A stretch of DNA of 64,000 bases from Apostichopus japonicus (GCF_037975245.1 NC_092567.1:18234876-18298875); one strand, 5' to 3'; counted from the stretch's first letter, positions 35,601 through 46,584 are shown. The notes: generated by a model from the sequence alone, not told the origin. Numbers and translations are program-made.

Positions 35601-38600
35601 ACAGGTCCCCCTGTCCAAGAAATGATCTGTGCTGTTATTAACCCTGTGGCTGGTCGCAAACCTCCAGCAAGTAACGTCATTCTCCATGGTGTCGCTGGAA
35701 CCTCCTTAGTACCTGAATTTAGTGGTGCGACCTACGCAGTCCAGTTCGACAGAGCTGTCAAGACTGGCAGATGGACTACTCTACCGGATAATCTGTTGAA
35801 CCCTGACGTTCCTGGTCCACTTGCGCAGAGGCTTGTATTCAAACCACAACGAAAGGCAAGGGGACAACGATTTGGTATTTTCGCCTCTCAGCTTTATCAG
35901 ACGAATGGTAGAGATGTTGGACACGTCTTTTCAGAGGCATTATGCGTAGCGCAAGAGAACAGTAGTGAGTTACACATGGATCAAAAATTATTCTTGCGGA
36001 GCCCAAAAAAATATAAACTTTTATAGGTGTAGCCATTAAATTACGATGAATATTGAAACAACGAAAATATGTATTGTTCACAAAAGTTTTTTCTTCTAAA
36101 TATCATAACCAAATTTTGGTGATTATTGTATTACGTTCTCATATTTTAATAACCGAGGAACCGAGTCAGTCTCAGATCAGTAATATGACATGACCTTCGA
36201 GGCATTTAAACACGTTACCCGCAAGAGCTGCAGTATCGCCGAGGAATTGATTGGCGTTTCATAGTTGGATGCCTTTCGACAGTAATGGATGATGACGGTA
36301 TTATTTCAGATCGATTTGTTACCTAAAATCTCAAAATTTCGACACTTTGTCTTGAAATGTCGATGTTTTTTTCTTCTTCTAAAGTTACGACATTAAACAT
36401 TTTTAGGTTTGGGTCCAAAATTTTAGGTCCAAATGTTTATGTCATTTCTTGGAACTATTAATATTGGATCGAATATTTCCTAGAATAATCGCGGAAGGTT
36501 GATGGCTTATCATGTAAACTTTATTCAAAATATCTTCCAAATTTTTGCTAGACTTTACCTCGAAAATTTCTTTTTTTTCCCCCTAATCTGAAATAAGAAC
36601 TCGAAATCTCGATGGAATATGTGAGTAAAAATGGATCACGTGATTGTTCATTTTTCAAGGTGAGGTGTCAGCATCCATGACGCTTGAGTTATAGGACTAT
36701 GGGCTATATATAGGAAATTTCATATTTTATGTCTGGACAAACATATTCTTGTCTTGCAAAAGTGGCAACACTCTCAGTCGTTGAAGGTCAGAGGGGCCCA
36801 TGGGTAATAAGAGCAAATTTATGAATTCAATGTATTAGCTTCAACATTAAATATATAAATAAACAAAATTAAAAGGGAAGGAAGCTCATGTGGTCCGACG
36901 ATGTTCTGTTAAGACTTGCTCAAGTCTTCCCTCTTATGTTTGAAGAATATTTTCAAATCTGTGATACTTCCCAACCGGTAAAAAGTTTTCCTAAGCTGTT
37001 TGGGAAGTTTTCACCTTCGTTACTCTTATCAATCATCCTTTTATTGATGACTGGGTTTTTGTTTGAACATCGATAACGGATGCTATCTGGAAATGAGTTG
37101 ACGTCGCCATACGAGTAATGGGCACGATTTCTCCGTTACATTAATTAATGAGATAGTTAATTAATTAATATTGTTTTATTTATTTATTTATTTATTTATT
37201 TGCAGAATTGTTCAGTCCCATTTACACATACATCGGGAGTGTAGGAGATAGCGATATTGAAATTAGAGTCTACGTGCCGCCTAACCGTCTGGCAGATATA
37301 AGATGGAGTTTCACGAACATTGATACCGAAATTAGAACCGAACTCGCAATCGGAGCTGGTGAAAGAGCTATAATGGTTCAACCACTGTTAGAAAATGCTG
37401 GCATCTATGAGGCCTACGTGAATAATCGTTATGAACGCACATGGGGAGCAATCATTCGTGTGATCATTAGACGTAAGTGCCAAGACTATTTATTGTAGTG
37501 TGCGTGCGCGTAGGCGTGTTCGTGAGCGTGTTCGTGCGCGTGTGCGCAACAATATTGACATTACTCAACGAGGTAAATGAATCTGGAGAAACTATCACAC
37601 AGTAAATAAGCGCGTACGCGCGTACCATGTATGGAGGGTCATGTGATGTCAACGAGGTAAATGAATCTGGAGAAACTATCACACAGTAAATAAGCGCGTA
37701 CGCGCGTACCATGTATGGAGGGTCATGTGATGTGTTCCAGGGGGGTACTAATATACTACTCTCCCTATTACGCATGATGATGTCACCCAACTAGTACGTA
37801 AATGTGTTTGCGTGCTTAGAGCAGCAGACGACACCCGTTACCTAGCAATAACCGTGCTTGTAGCCTAACGTGATAGCTAGATTCCCGTCGAGCAGCATTA
37901 GGCTCTGTTCCATGGAGAATTCCGTGGTTGCACTGAACTAAACATTTCCCCACATTTCCCATTTCTACATTCACTTATAGCGTGTAGTAATAACGTTAGG
38001 CCATATGAGACAAAGCTTGCCCCTAGAGCTGTATTAATAAGTAAGATTATGTAGAAAGTCTGCCTTCATTCAAGAGAATAAGGTTGAACGTTAGCATATT
38101 AGTACTATTTCGTAGGCCTGAAGTACCAGTACCTTCTTATGCCGTTAGTTCTCATGTCCGAACCGACCAATCTTTCACGAAGTCACTAACATTGTTCTCG
38201 AACTGCTACAGAGAAATATCAGTATAGTACCACCCTGGAACACATCACATGACCCTCCATACATGGTACGCGCGCACCCAATTGACATGAATCCTCCAGA
38301 TTCATTTACCTCGTTGTGTGATGTGTTCCAGGGTGGTACTAATATACTACTCTCCCTATTACGCATGATAATTTCACCCAACTAGTACGTAAATGTGTTT
38401 GCGTGCTTAGAGCAGCAGACGACACCCGTTACCTAGCAATAACCGTGCTTGTAGCCTAACGTGATAGCTATATTTCCGTCGAGTAGCATTAGGCTCTGTT
38501 CCATTGAGAATTCCGTGGTTGCACTGAACTAAACATTTCCCCACATTTCATTCACTTATAGCGTGTTGTAATAACGTTAGGCCATATGAGACAAAGCTTG

Positions 38601-40778
38601 CCTCTAGAGCTGTATTAATAAGTAAGATCTATTATGTAGAAGGTCTGCCTTCATTCAAGAGAATAAGGTTGAACGTTAGCATTAGCACTATTTCGTAGGC
38701 CTGAAGTACCAGTACCTTCTTATGCCGTTAGTTCCCATGTCCGAACCGACCAATCTTTCACGAAGTCACTAACACTGTTCTCGAACTGCTACAGAGAAAT
38801 ATCAGTATAGTACCACCCTGGAACACATCACATGACCCTCCATACATGGTACGCGCGCACCCAATTGACATGAATCCTCCAGATTCATTTACCTCGTTGG
38901 ACATTACTGGCCAAGTGAACGATACATATACATGACTGGACGTTGAAACTTAAAGTTTCATTTAGTCTCTGTACATTTGCAGTTTCAGCGGCTAGCTGTG
39001 TAGCCAACTTATTCTGAGCCTGCCACGGCGCTCACAAGCGCCCTCACTTTTTAGGCACCTACAATATGACTATACTCTCTGGTGTCTTGTCCGCCCCGCC
39101 CCCCCCCCCCCCAAAAAAATATCACCATGAACACCCGAAAAGTTCTTCCTAATACCGAAAGCACTCCACGCGCAATAAAATACTGGGTATCTGCAAATGC
39201 AGTTCTAGTTTATACCGTATTTTGCACCCTTATTTCTAGTCCTTTGGAACTGCATTCTGTTTTTGTATTATAACATGAGTGTACATATAAATCCACAAAT
39301 CTTTAACGCAATCTCTTTAATTGTTGACTCTTGGCTTGCTAGCTCTACCTGACTGTGTGTATTTGTTAACGGTACAGCAGAACAAGCTGGACATGTATAC
39401 GGTTTTCTGAAACATCATTATGGCATTCATTATTATTCTTTCTTTTCTTTTTTTCCCGCATTATTCTGTGTTTCTAATCTCCCAGGTTGTCCATCTATTA
39501 TGTGCGGCGCCAACTGCGATGTACTTTGTGACAATTGTAATTCTCAACGTGGCGTCTCAGATTCAAACTCTGGCACTTGCATCTGTAAACCCGGTTATAC
39601 TGGGTCCGATTGCACTGGTCGTAAGTCACACATTTTTTGTTAGTACTCTGAAAAAGACTCAAATTTATGTAAACCTATAGAGATAGTACATATAGAAAAT
39701 GTGTAGGCCTATACATATTTAAGTTGAGTTGTCAATAGAACACATTGTCATATTTCTATGGCCCTAATGCATTTCAGTGCATTTTACTGCCATAGTCAAC
39801 GATTATGTCCATTCTAAATGACTTTCCTTACATGAATATGGGTAGCATGTGTTTTCAATTCTCGTCATACCAATATCTATTATATATATTTTTTTTAAAG
39901 GTCCCCACCTTTGAAATCCTATTCACGCCACTGAGAGAAAGGGTGGGGCAGCGGTGGGGCGGGGGGGGTGGGGGCTTGGAAACGTAAGATAAAGTAACCG
40001 AATGGTTAGTAAGAATTTTCCAACGAGTGTTATAAGATGACATCATTTGTGTTATTAAAGTCAGCATAATGACATGATTTAAGGGTACATGGGCTTTTCA
40101 GTGGATACAAATTGTTGTAGACAACCTAACCACTAGGCTATGGACGCTGATTGTATGTCCAGAGGTTCGAAACCGGTAAAGAAGGTCGTAATTCTACTGT
40201 AGGCGTTTGTCACCTGTTTCGAGGAGGTGAGAAGTAGATCAAGTTTCAGGCCCAGGAGTTATATTGTGGTAGAAGTTTCCAGTTATGCCAAGAGCTGGTA
40301 ATAGATTTAGGCATGTCGTGAGCATGACATGGGTATATAGGCATGTTTCCTTGCCGACGTCAATGAAGGAACTTAGCCGGCATACCAGAGTCACTCAATT
40401 TTGGTGTTCGGATCTTCACTCCTCTAACCTATCACATTTTTACATATTCAATAAAATAATTGTACTTACCAGCATTTTATTTCATGCGAAGATTTTTATG
40501 TCTATCTTCTCACTACAGTTTGCGCTTCAGGCATGGTTGGTCAAAACTGTGATATCGATTGCGGCATCGTCTTTGGGCAACCTGGATGCAGGAATGTTCT
40601 TATCTGTGCCCAGTATCCCATAGGATGCCACTGCTTCCAACAGGCGTCGAGTCTAGGGTTAAAACCACCTCACTGCGGTATGGCAATGCTTATCATACGC
40701 AAACAAATAGTTACACATTACTATTATTATTATTAGTAGTAGTAGTAGTATTTTTATTAGTAGTAGTAGTAGGAGTAG

Positions 40779-40822
<44 letters not shown>

Positions 40823-43112
40823 TTATTATTATTACTATTCCTATTATTATTAGTAGTAGTAGTAGTAGTATTAGTATTATTATTAACCAGTATTTAGAAC
40901 GTTATTAACACCCCACAGAGTGTACCATCGCGTGTACAACTTAGCCCTGGTCATTGGTAACTTGTCACACGTACACACCAAAGTGTGCCGAATTCATTCA
41001 ATCTCTCCTGGGGCACCACAGTGCGCTACAACCACGTGTCCCGGGGACTTCCATAGGGTGCAGCCACAAACCGGCGCACGCAACTATATTTACAAGTTAC
41101 CCCGCAAGTCCCCATTTAAACACCTGGGTGAAGAGAGGCAATGGAGATAACGCAATGATCAGGTCAGGGCTAGAACCTGTAATCATTAGATCACAAGTCC
41201 ACTGCCTTAACCACTTAACCACAACGCCCCCTTCAACATTGACAAGTATACTACATCAATCTGAAATAAGATAATTAATTAAACATTGTTTATTGATCTC
41301 AACAACGTTAGCATCTTAAAACTCCCCCCCCCCTTCGAATTAATCTCTCAAATAATCAGCATCTGCCTACTACCTTAAAGTGTTACAAAATATGTAGTGT
41401 CTTAGTGAGTTACCCCTCTCAGTGAGATATTATTGTTGGATTACATTGTAGCCTTGTGTTGAAAGTTTACGATATTAACGGAGGGATGTCCATTACGGCA
41501 TGGATCACCCAAATAAAGGAAGACTTTATGCAGATTCTTAGCCATGCGGATATCTTATATTCCAAGATAAAGAGAAATAAACAGTGTAGAGCATGTTTCT
41601 AAAGTTATTCCGGTTTACGAGACATTCATATATTCATGAAATCAAGAAGTGAGCTCCGTATTTGTCCACTTGACCACAGCCCTGGCATAATCAGGTATAA
41701 TTTTTCTACTCATAGAATTAGGAAACATTATCATTTTTTTAATCATCAATCAAGTCCATGTTAGAACTCAACGGGCAGTATGACATGCACCCATTCAGAC
41801 AATTAAGTTTATCAGATTTTGTTTGGGGTGGTGGCGGGGAGGGGGGGGGTTAACCAGTCTGATATTAATGTACGTGAAAAATGAAACTAATGACGTTGAA
41901 CTCATATTGAGATACTGCAGAAAAATACAGTGAGACAAGGGGTACCATGACCTGCCTACTCAACCCCCCCCCCCCACCACCACCCAACCCACTTTACGTA
42001 TCACGATTTGTAGGGGGAAAGTAATTCACCGGTAGAATGTTTTACTTTCAGGCGGGTAAGAATCAGGCCACTTCTCAGGGGGTTTGCTTCCCCCTTTAAA
42101 CCTCACACACACACAAATAAAAAGTAAGAGTATTGGTTATTACAACTGCCACATGACTAAATCCACATGCACGAAAAGCACGGCACCATTTCCTTAATGC
42201 ACATTTCGCTATGCTCCTTAAACTACGGTATTTTGTGCATAAACGTTTATTGAAAGCTAGTAAGACTTTGACAGCTATTCTGTTTTAATTTCATGATATT
42301 CAGCTTTAAATATCCTGATATTCAGCTTTAAATATCCTGATATTCCAGAATGCTCCTTTTAAAGCCACAACTCCTCCGCGGGGGTGTACATTTCTTACTT
42401 ATACTGCATTGCCATATATACAATATAATAACGTATAAACCAAACAGAGCATCCCTAACGGTAAGTATATACCATCTATTAAAAAGAATAACGTAAGCAG
42501 ATTTCATTGTAAAATATGTTATTTGAGTTTTAATAACTCGTGTTTCTTTTAACTCGTGTTTCTTGTTACTTAATATAAACAACTGAGCACCCTTGACAGT
42601 AAGTATACCATCTATTAAAGAGGATAACGTTAGCATATTTCATTGTAAAATATGTCATTTGAGTTTTAATAACTCGTGTTTCTTTGAACTTAATATGAAC
42701 AACAGAGCACCCTTGACAGTAGGTATACCATCTATTAAAGAGGATAACGTAAGCATATTTCATTGTAAAATATGTCATTTGAGTATAGTATCGCATCTGA
42801 GAAACTGGCCTGCATTGACCTTATGGTCTGTGTGTTAGACTGAGTAGATCAGTCACTTTGATTAACGAGCCTCGAAATGGAGATATAAAACACAACCTGC
42901 ACAGCCATTTTTTTTTTTTTTTTTAACATTCTACAACATATTAAAACTCAAATTAAGATCCAAAGTTCCACACAATCTACCGATATATTTCTTCTTGTTC
43001 AGCTTGCCCTGAAGGCATGTGGGGACCGGATTGTGCGGAGAGCTGCTCGGTGTGTGGATCTAACGAAATATGTGATGCCATCGACGGATGCATTCCAGAT
43101 TATCTGAATTAA
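26612..43112 (+). CDS. Copy C: long secreted Ig-like/EGF-like paralogue
   Basis: Eleven exons join in frame: 26612-26669, 27465-27689, 29656-29827, 31169-31323, 32544-32834, 33640-33777, 35605-35964, 37206-37472, 39486-39620, 40519-40677, 43003-43112. They total 2070 nt, or 689 residues. After a signal peptide (GFCLLILLIAR) come four exons of unrecognised, mostly beta-prone sequence, an 8-Cys exon (33640), and then the same series as copy B: two-Cys domain, Ig-like domain without disulfide, EGF-like units with 8, 8 and 6 cysteines, stop. All introns are phase 1 except the one after 29827, which is phase 2. It ends PDYLN with no membrane anchor or kinase. Introns carry LINE, CUB-relic, minisatellite and MULE-like insertions. 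Function is unknown; an extracellular role is likely. Recognition or defence would fit a tandem family but is not shown. Confidence 0.72.
27465..27689 (+). CDS. Copy C exon 2
   Basis: 225 nt, phase 1-1, acceptor CCCGACAG, donor G|GTAAGT. It reads VSGEASGNPTLIYLESGSGG ... YYYVLDGLVETV ... LFDD. No cysteine and no known family. Absent from copy B. Confidence 0.6.
27861..27894 (-). repeat. Penelope-type terminal hairpin relic
   Basis: Same family as 18663-18696. The plus strand reads CCTGACGTTTCGATCCTAAC, then AGGATCTTCTTCAG. Flanking sequence (CTGCTTATC, CACTAAAGAG) is also shared. Confidence 0.6.
28121..29430 (+). pseudogene. L1-like LINE relic: ORF1 and start of ORF2
   Basis: Starts MSDTGEDREDEFQDS (28121-28296), then continues through frame breaks and stops. 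An RRM-like patch NNLRIVGYETEPREVCLEIL at about 28471 suits the L1-type ORF1 protein. A 15-bp minisatellite interrupts it at 28547-28690. Further on, LRTAKEKIEDCGYFMTDDLT matches the style of the ORF1 C-terminus. At about 29372, LKLCSVNMKYFKDKAYERI resembles the first residues of the ORF2 endonuclease. No intact reading frame remains, and it lies in an intron of copy C. Confidence 0.55.
28547..28690 (+). repeat. 15-bp minisatellite array 1
   Basis: About nine units of CTAGTATACCATTGT and variants, each with a GTATAC palindrome. The right end (ATATCTTGTCT...CATTGTCTTGTATAAC...ACACCGGCAT) matches the right end of array 2 at 30600-31078. Confidence 0.9.
29656..29827 (+). CDS. Copy C exon 3
   Basis: 172 nt, phase 1 in, phase 2 out, acceptor CTTTAG, donor CG|GTAAAA. 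It reads TGDVIGIEVCCERIF ... LDLGGGSYSIVFCLNDFTY ... RICAPRIAVYCAM, with five cysteines. The phase-2 end fits the acceptor at 31169. Confidence 0.6.
30076..30357 (-). pseudogene. CUB-domain exon relic, inverted in copy C intron
   Basis: The minus strand reads LNYPSSFPNNAQMELVFST, LLLSLDFIKTERGYNDIFVG, TVAKVQPLLTWSGGPSYK, a TGA stop, then AVNWKFEADGIISDQGF. This has the layout of a CUB domain. It is a diverged inverted copy of 60425-60766, including the same in-frame TGA. It cannot be part of copy C. Confidence 0.75.
30600..31078 (+). repeat. 15-bp minisatellite array 2
   Basis: About 30 units of CTAGTATACCATTGT with substitutions and short-unit variants (GTATGCCATGT, CTATAGTAAACCATTG). It ends 90 bp before exon 4 of copy C. 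Shared higher-order sequence with 28547-28690 shows one array derived from the other. Confidence 0.92.
31169..31323 (+). CDS. Copy C exon 4
   Basis: 155 nt, phase 2 in, phase 1 out, acceptor TAAACAG, donor A|GTGAGT. It reads MYITTDNGIDSWDFSD ... LTSLVTLPSGTF ... YGSCPLSLVYGL. Not recognised. Confidence 0.6.
31836..32090 (-). pseudogene. LINE ORF1-like fragment (C-terminal domain)
   Basis: The minus strand is open for about 85 codons: KPKAIIVKFENFQGEIYQN ... SQQLFQAAKTNPILRSAWSHDGKIVALVR. The arrangement (KAIIVKF then a charged helix, then W..DGKI) resembles the C-terminal domain of LINE ORF1 proteins. Neither a start nor the rest of the element is visible. Confidence 0.5.
32544..32834 (+). 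CDS. Copy C exon 5
   Basis: 291 nt, phase 1-1, acceptor ATCTACAG, donor C|GTAAGT. It reads SAGSTDLFFTLMDGTIIYSS ... DVCLYFSTFDGTTHRVEYVT ... GLDACEPPCQDTMC. The three cysteines at its end begin the EGF-like unit continued in exon 6. Confidence 0.7.
33640..33777 (+). CDS. Copy C exon 6: Cys-rich unit
   Basis: 138 nt, phase 1-1, acceptor TTGACAG, donor G|GTAAGC. Eight cysteines: SCSCGCGSCLPGPGTAAGEC, VCNF, ARCVYS, AACN. With the end of exon 5 it makes an EGF-like module. Absent from copy B. Confidence 0.7.
33778..35604. other. Intron of copy C
   Basis: 1.8 kb without a recognised exon or delimitable repeat. Open frames here lack splice context. Confidence 0.45.
35605..35964 (+). CDS. Copy C exon 7: two-Cys domain
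   Basis: 360 nt, phase 1-1, acceptor CATTACAG, donor A|GTGAGT. It reads PPVQEMICAVINPVAGRKPP ... RGQRFGIFASQLYQT ... [10 protein letters not shown]. It aligns end to end with 9425-9784. Confidence 0.82.
35965..37205. other. Intron of copy C
   Basis: No exon or clear mobile element seen. A (TTTA)n tract of about 30 bp directly precedes the exon 8 acceptor. Confidence 0.45.
37206..37472 (+). CDS. Copy C exon 8: Ig-like domain
   Basis: 267 nt, phase 1-1, acceptor ATTTGCAG, donor C|GTAAGT. It reads FSPIYTYIGSVGDSD ... LADIRWSFTNIDTEIRTEL ... NAGIYEAYVNNRYERTWGA. As in copy B, the Ig cysteines are absent. Confidence 0.82.
37566..38899. mobile_element. MULE-like element with 9-bp target duplication
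   Basis: A 1334-bp element flanked by GACATTACT (37557-37565 and 38900-38908). The ends are inverted: CAACGAGGTAAATGAATCTGG at the left and its complement at the right. The inverted match resumes further in around ACCATGTATGGAGGGTCATG. An 84-bp subterminal unit is tandemly doubled at the left (37566 and 37650), and a body unit of 591 bp is present twice (from 37731 and from 38322). There is no transposase. A 9-bp duplication with long inverted ends fits Mutator-like elements. It lies 93 bp after the exon 8 donor. Confidence 0.85.
39486..39620 (+). CDS. Copy C exon 9: first 8-Cys EGF-like unit
   Basis: 135 nt, phase 1-1, acceptor CTCCCAG, donor C|GTAAGT. It reads CPSIMCGANCDVLCDNC ... GTCICKPGYTGSDC. 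Same length as 12980-13114. Confidence 0.82.
40090..40235 (-). mobile_element. tRNA-derived SINE, inverted relative to 10080-10230
   Basis: The minus strand reads AAACGCCTACAGTAGAATTA, CCGGTTTCGAACCTC, ATAGCCTAGTGGTTAGG, closely matching the copy in the intron of copy B. The 3' tRNA half (box B) is missing here. Confidence 0.7.
40519..40677 (+). CDS. Copy C exon 10: second 8-Cys EGF-like unit
   Basis: 159 nt, phase 1-1, acceptor CACTACAG, donor G|GTATGG. It reads CASGMVGQNCDIDC ... QPGCRNVLIC ... GCHCFQQ ... KPPHC. Same length and Cys pattern as in copies A and B. Confidence 0.82.
40720..40886. repeat. (TAG)n/(TTA)n trinucleotide microsatellite
   Basis: Mixed ATT, TAG and GAG trinucleotides just after the exon 10 donor of copy C. 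Confidence 0.93.
40900..41240 (-). mobile_element. tRNA-headed SINE, second type
   Basis: The minus strand starts GGCGTTGTGGTTAAGTGG (box A), then TTGTGATCTAATGATTACAG, GGTTCTAGCCC (box B), then a different body. The head matches the SINE at 10595-10880 (CTTGTGATCTAA), but the body and tail differ, so two SINE families share one tRNA-like head. Confidence 0.65.
41250..42299. other. Intron of copy C
   Basis: No exon seen. It contains C-runs (41323, 41966), a G-rich patch (41826-41849) and otherwise plain AT-rich sequence. Confidence 0.4.
42300..42790 (+). repeat. Tandem repeat, units of about 120 bp
   Basis: Three successive copies of GAGCA(T/C)CCTTGACAGTAAGTA, TATTAAAGAGGATAACGT, TTTCATTGTAAAATATGT, AACTCGTGTTTCTTT at about 42440-42790. 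They are preceded by a short doubled unit (CTGATATTCAGCTTTAAATA) at 42293-42345. Lies in the last intron of copy C. Confidence 0.85.
43003..43112 (+). CDS. Copy C terminal exon: 6-Cys EGF-like unit and stop
   Basis: Acceptor CTTGTTCAG. It reads CPEGMWGPDCAESCSVC ... EICDAIDGCIPDYLN, then TAA. The stop lies at the same alignment position as in copies A and B. Confidence 0.82.
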
Positions 43113-44996
43113 GTTTGCCTCTTAAAATAAGGTACGAATGTGCAGCAGTGTCATTTGCACTTTAACTTAGGATTCCTTTCTCGTACTATCGTAGCACATA
43201 TACTCGAAGTATGATAAGTATAGTTAAACGAATTGTCCAGGGGCGTTTCATATATATCGCAAATAACATGAACATACTATAAAGTCAGTTGTTCATTGGA
43301 TCATGTGATGGCTATCTCAGTTGCTATAGCTACCGTTGCCATGCTAAAGCTTAATGTACTGTAGTAGCAAGACTCGCGGGTCCGACATGCATGGCCGGGG
43401 CCGAGGGTATTGACAATATGATTTCTTGCAGCCCTGCCGTTCGTAAACACTTATCCTATATGTGTTAACAAACACTATAGGTCCTGGGCTGAAACACACA
43501 TTATCGTGCTTGAGTCATTTTTTTGTTATCTCTCTGTTACGGTTCATTATCTGTGTTACGAAGATAAAAACATAGTTTCGTTTCGCAAAGCAGTTTCACA
43601 ACACAAACAGCCCAGTCAAACGAATGCGCTGCAAGATGGCGCCACCATTTTAATGTATACGAACGAGAGTTGCAAGAAGTCGTATTGTCAAAAGTAACGC
43701 GCGTGCAAACGCACGGGTGTACTAGCTGTCACGTTTTCTAGAGGTATATGCATATTAAGTCTAGCCTTCCATACTTTATATGCAACATTATAACTACTCC
43801 AATCTTGCATGTATTGAAACGCCAGACTCTTCTCGCTACCCATTTTTTCCCCTCAGAAGAATAACTTCACGCTAACTTAAATTCCCATCTATTTGTTTTT
43901 GTTTTATTGCAGGCTGGATTAATCGCCGCGGTTAGGTTGTTTACTATATTTCATTGGTGTTGGGTTATTGTATCAGCGTTCATTGTTATTTTAATTTGTT
44001 CCTGAACATTGCACTAGCCGGGTATCTTAAGATGTTAAGCCGCTTAGACACAATGAACATTGCTTTGTGTCTCCCCCGCCTCCCTACCCCACCCCACCCT
44101 ACCCCTCCCTCCTCAAAATAACAACAAATTATATTTTTCAACGTTGCTAAGAATTGTTTGATTTGGTAGTTTTTTAAACTTGTACACAATTGCATATAGT
44201 TGGTATTTTTGTAACATTTGCAACACCCTATAGTACAAATCCTAGTAGATCGTGGTGTTAGCTCTCCTGGAAGATTCTGGGTCTGCGTGATTTGCGGTTC
44301 GGTGGCTTGAAGTTTCTATAGGAAGATGGTTACAGCTTATACTCATGCGATCGGTGATGCAAAATTCAAACTTGACAAGCTTTCATTTGTCACTATTGTG
44401 CAGCAGCAAATAATGATTATCAAATAATGTGATACAAGTGTATGTCGTGAGTTTGGCACGACATATAACACCAACACCTTATAGCTTTAAATTATGACGC
44501 TTCGAACATGTTGTGAGCAGACACTATCATAGCATTTTAGGAATGTATCTCTTTTATAACGTTGGAGGAAATGTTAAGGCATCTCCTCATGTCTCTATGC
44601 AATACTATGTAAGGATTTTCACGATAACAGCAAACGTCCTTTTAAAGCAATTGGTATATGAAAGTGCTGTCTCAACGGAACTAACTGGCCGCTTTGAAAA
44701 ACGTTATAAGAAGGCTAATTTCTGACATTGTAACAACTTATTGCGTTCCAATGCCGTGCAGGTGTGAACGGTCAGAAGTATAAGGGAATTGAACAATAGC
44801 GTATTTAGAAGGTAATGTATAATCACTACTCTTAGATACGAAGATCAGTACCAGCCTATATGGTGAAACTTATTAACATGTCAGAATGTACTGCTATTCG
44901 TTTCGAGAACACATAATATATGACACGTAAACCAAACGTAATCTATTCAATATAGAATAAATTACGTGAACCAAGTAACTTATCTTGAATATGCTT

Positions 44997-44999
<3 letters not shown>
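43113..44999. other. Intergenic sequence downstream of copy C
   Basis: No exon recognised. A CAAGATGGCGCC stretch near 43632 matches the YY1-type promoter motif by eye, but no gene start is evident beside it. Confidence 0.35.
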
Positions 45000-45056
<57 letters not shown>

Positions 45057-45090
45057 ACAATATATATATAACTATATAAATATATATTTA
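45000..45090. repeat. (TA)n microsatellite
   Basis: About 50 bp of uninterrupted TA, followed by TA-rich imperfect repeats. Confidence 0.93.
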
Positions 45091-45709
45091 TTTATTTATA
45101 TTGGTTGTAAATGTCAAACAAACAAGTTAATAGAGTACTTTTAGCCACGGCACCCCAAATGCACATGGGGTGCCATTGTATTCTAGTTCCGCGAAACTTG
45201 ACAAGTTACAGTTCTGAAAATCACTGAGAAACTCTTGTTGATAAACGTCTGACGTGAGCAATTTGCGATAAAATGCCTTCACATTCCCTTATCCAGATAT
45301 AGTGTAACATATTTGAACTTAAATATGGTTCCAACCACTTATAACTAGCTCATGGTAGAGCGAATTGTAACTAACCGATCGCTTGGCAACTTTACAAACG
45401 TCGTGGGTAGTTAACCAATCAGAAAGCCTCTTTGAGGTTCTTCTGAGTTTCCGTTTTGAGCGTAAGTACAATTGTGTCCACGTCTCCGAAATGAAATAAA
45501 CTATATTTAAAACTGCGATTTTTCTCGTTATTATTGAAGACTCGACCTATCTTAATCATAAACTCACAACTAGCATATAGCTAGCTTGATATATGTTACA
45601 GTGCTATACAAAAGGATTGATCGCGCGCATTTCAACTAAGAGCCGTATGTAAGGCACTGTTAGGAGCCAGAGACGAAGACAAAGAACTCAGAGCTGTATA
45701 TACCCGGCC

Positions 45710-45755
45710 GCGAGTTTTTTTTTATGCAGGTAGGTTCGTAAAAAAAAAAACTCGC
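45710..45755. mobile_element. 46-bp hairpin element with TACCCGGCC flanks
   Basis: Begins GCGAGTTTTTTTTT and ends AAAAAAAAAAACTCGC, a near-perfect hairpin. It is flanked on both sides by TACCCGGCC (45701-45709 and 45756-45764). The same ends and the same flanking 9-mer occur at the 1.36-kb element 54410-55770, so this looks like an internally deleted derivative. Confidence 0.7.
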
Positions 45756-45799
45756 TACCCGGCCCTGTAAGGACTGATTTGACAGCGCCCTTATTATAT

Positions 45800-46045
45800 A
45801 GCAAACACAAAACGTTATCATAACATTTCTCAAGGAGCCTCTAAAATATGTTTTTATAACGTTAAATGTGGTGTTATAAAACATCGGCATAATGTTATAT
45901 TAATGTTATATTAATTTTTTAACTAAAAAACGTTTTGAAATAATAGCCTGAAAATGTTTTCGTGACATATTTATTACATCACAAATAACGTTATCAAAAC
46001 AAAAAGACGAAACGTTTTAATAACGTTTTAAAAACGTTTTTGTGT
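45800..46045. repeat. AACGTT-rich cluster
   Basis: At least seven AACGTT motifs, several as AAACGTTTT or TAACGTTAT, in about 240 bp. This is clearly non-random. It may be the subterminal part of an unrecognised DNA transposon. Confidence 0.5.
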
Positions 46046-46329
46046 TTGTTATATCATTAAATCACGAAAAGTCGGTGTATTGACTCAGAAGAATAAATGA
46101 TCAATAGAGTTGCATGTCTTGCTTTCCTGTTTCATATATCTGCATGAGAATTTAAAAAAAAAATTGTTTAAGTTATTTTGTTCAAAGGCATTGAAGACTC
46201 GCCCCAAACCGCGTGCGGCCATCTGAAAAGTTAACTTTCCGTTGCTTGCAAGTGACGATTTGTTCGTGTCGCTACAAAATGCAGACAGTACAGTAATGAA
46301 ACGTGATACCTTGCTATCTTTAGCTGGAG

Positions 46330-46555
46330 CTGAGATGTCCATCGCTGTATTGTTTGTACACTGTGATGTGGGTATTGACTGCAGCTGTATGTACTGACTG
46401 TACACTAGTGTGTAATTACCGATGGTAGCAAGCTGTGTGTGTGTGTTTTCTGGGATCGATGGTGGTGTCTAACACTTCTGTTACACCTCATTCGAAACTT
46501 GGTCAGATTACCGGCACTAGACGATTCTTTTTGCGCGAGTCTTCACACCCTTTAA
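46330..46555 (-). repeat. Interspersed repeat, inverted match to 61420-61640
   Basis: On the minus strand this block matches 61420-61640 over about 220 bp, including GCCGGTAATCTGACC, TTTCGAATGAGGTGTAACAG, GATCCCAGAAAA and GATGGACATCTCA. Family unknown. It directly precedes the gypsy integrase relic. Confidence 0.75.
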
Positions 46556-46584
46556 GTCCATAAACAACTCCCTGGTCTGAGATT

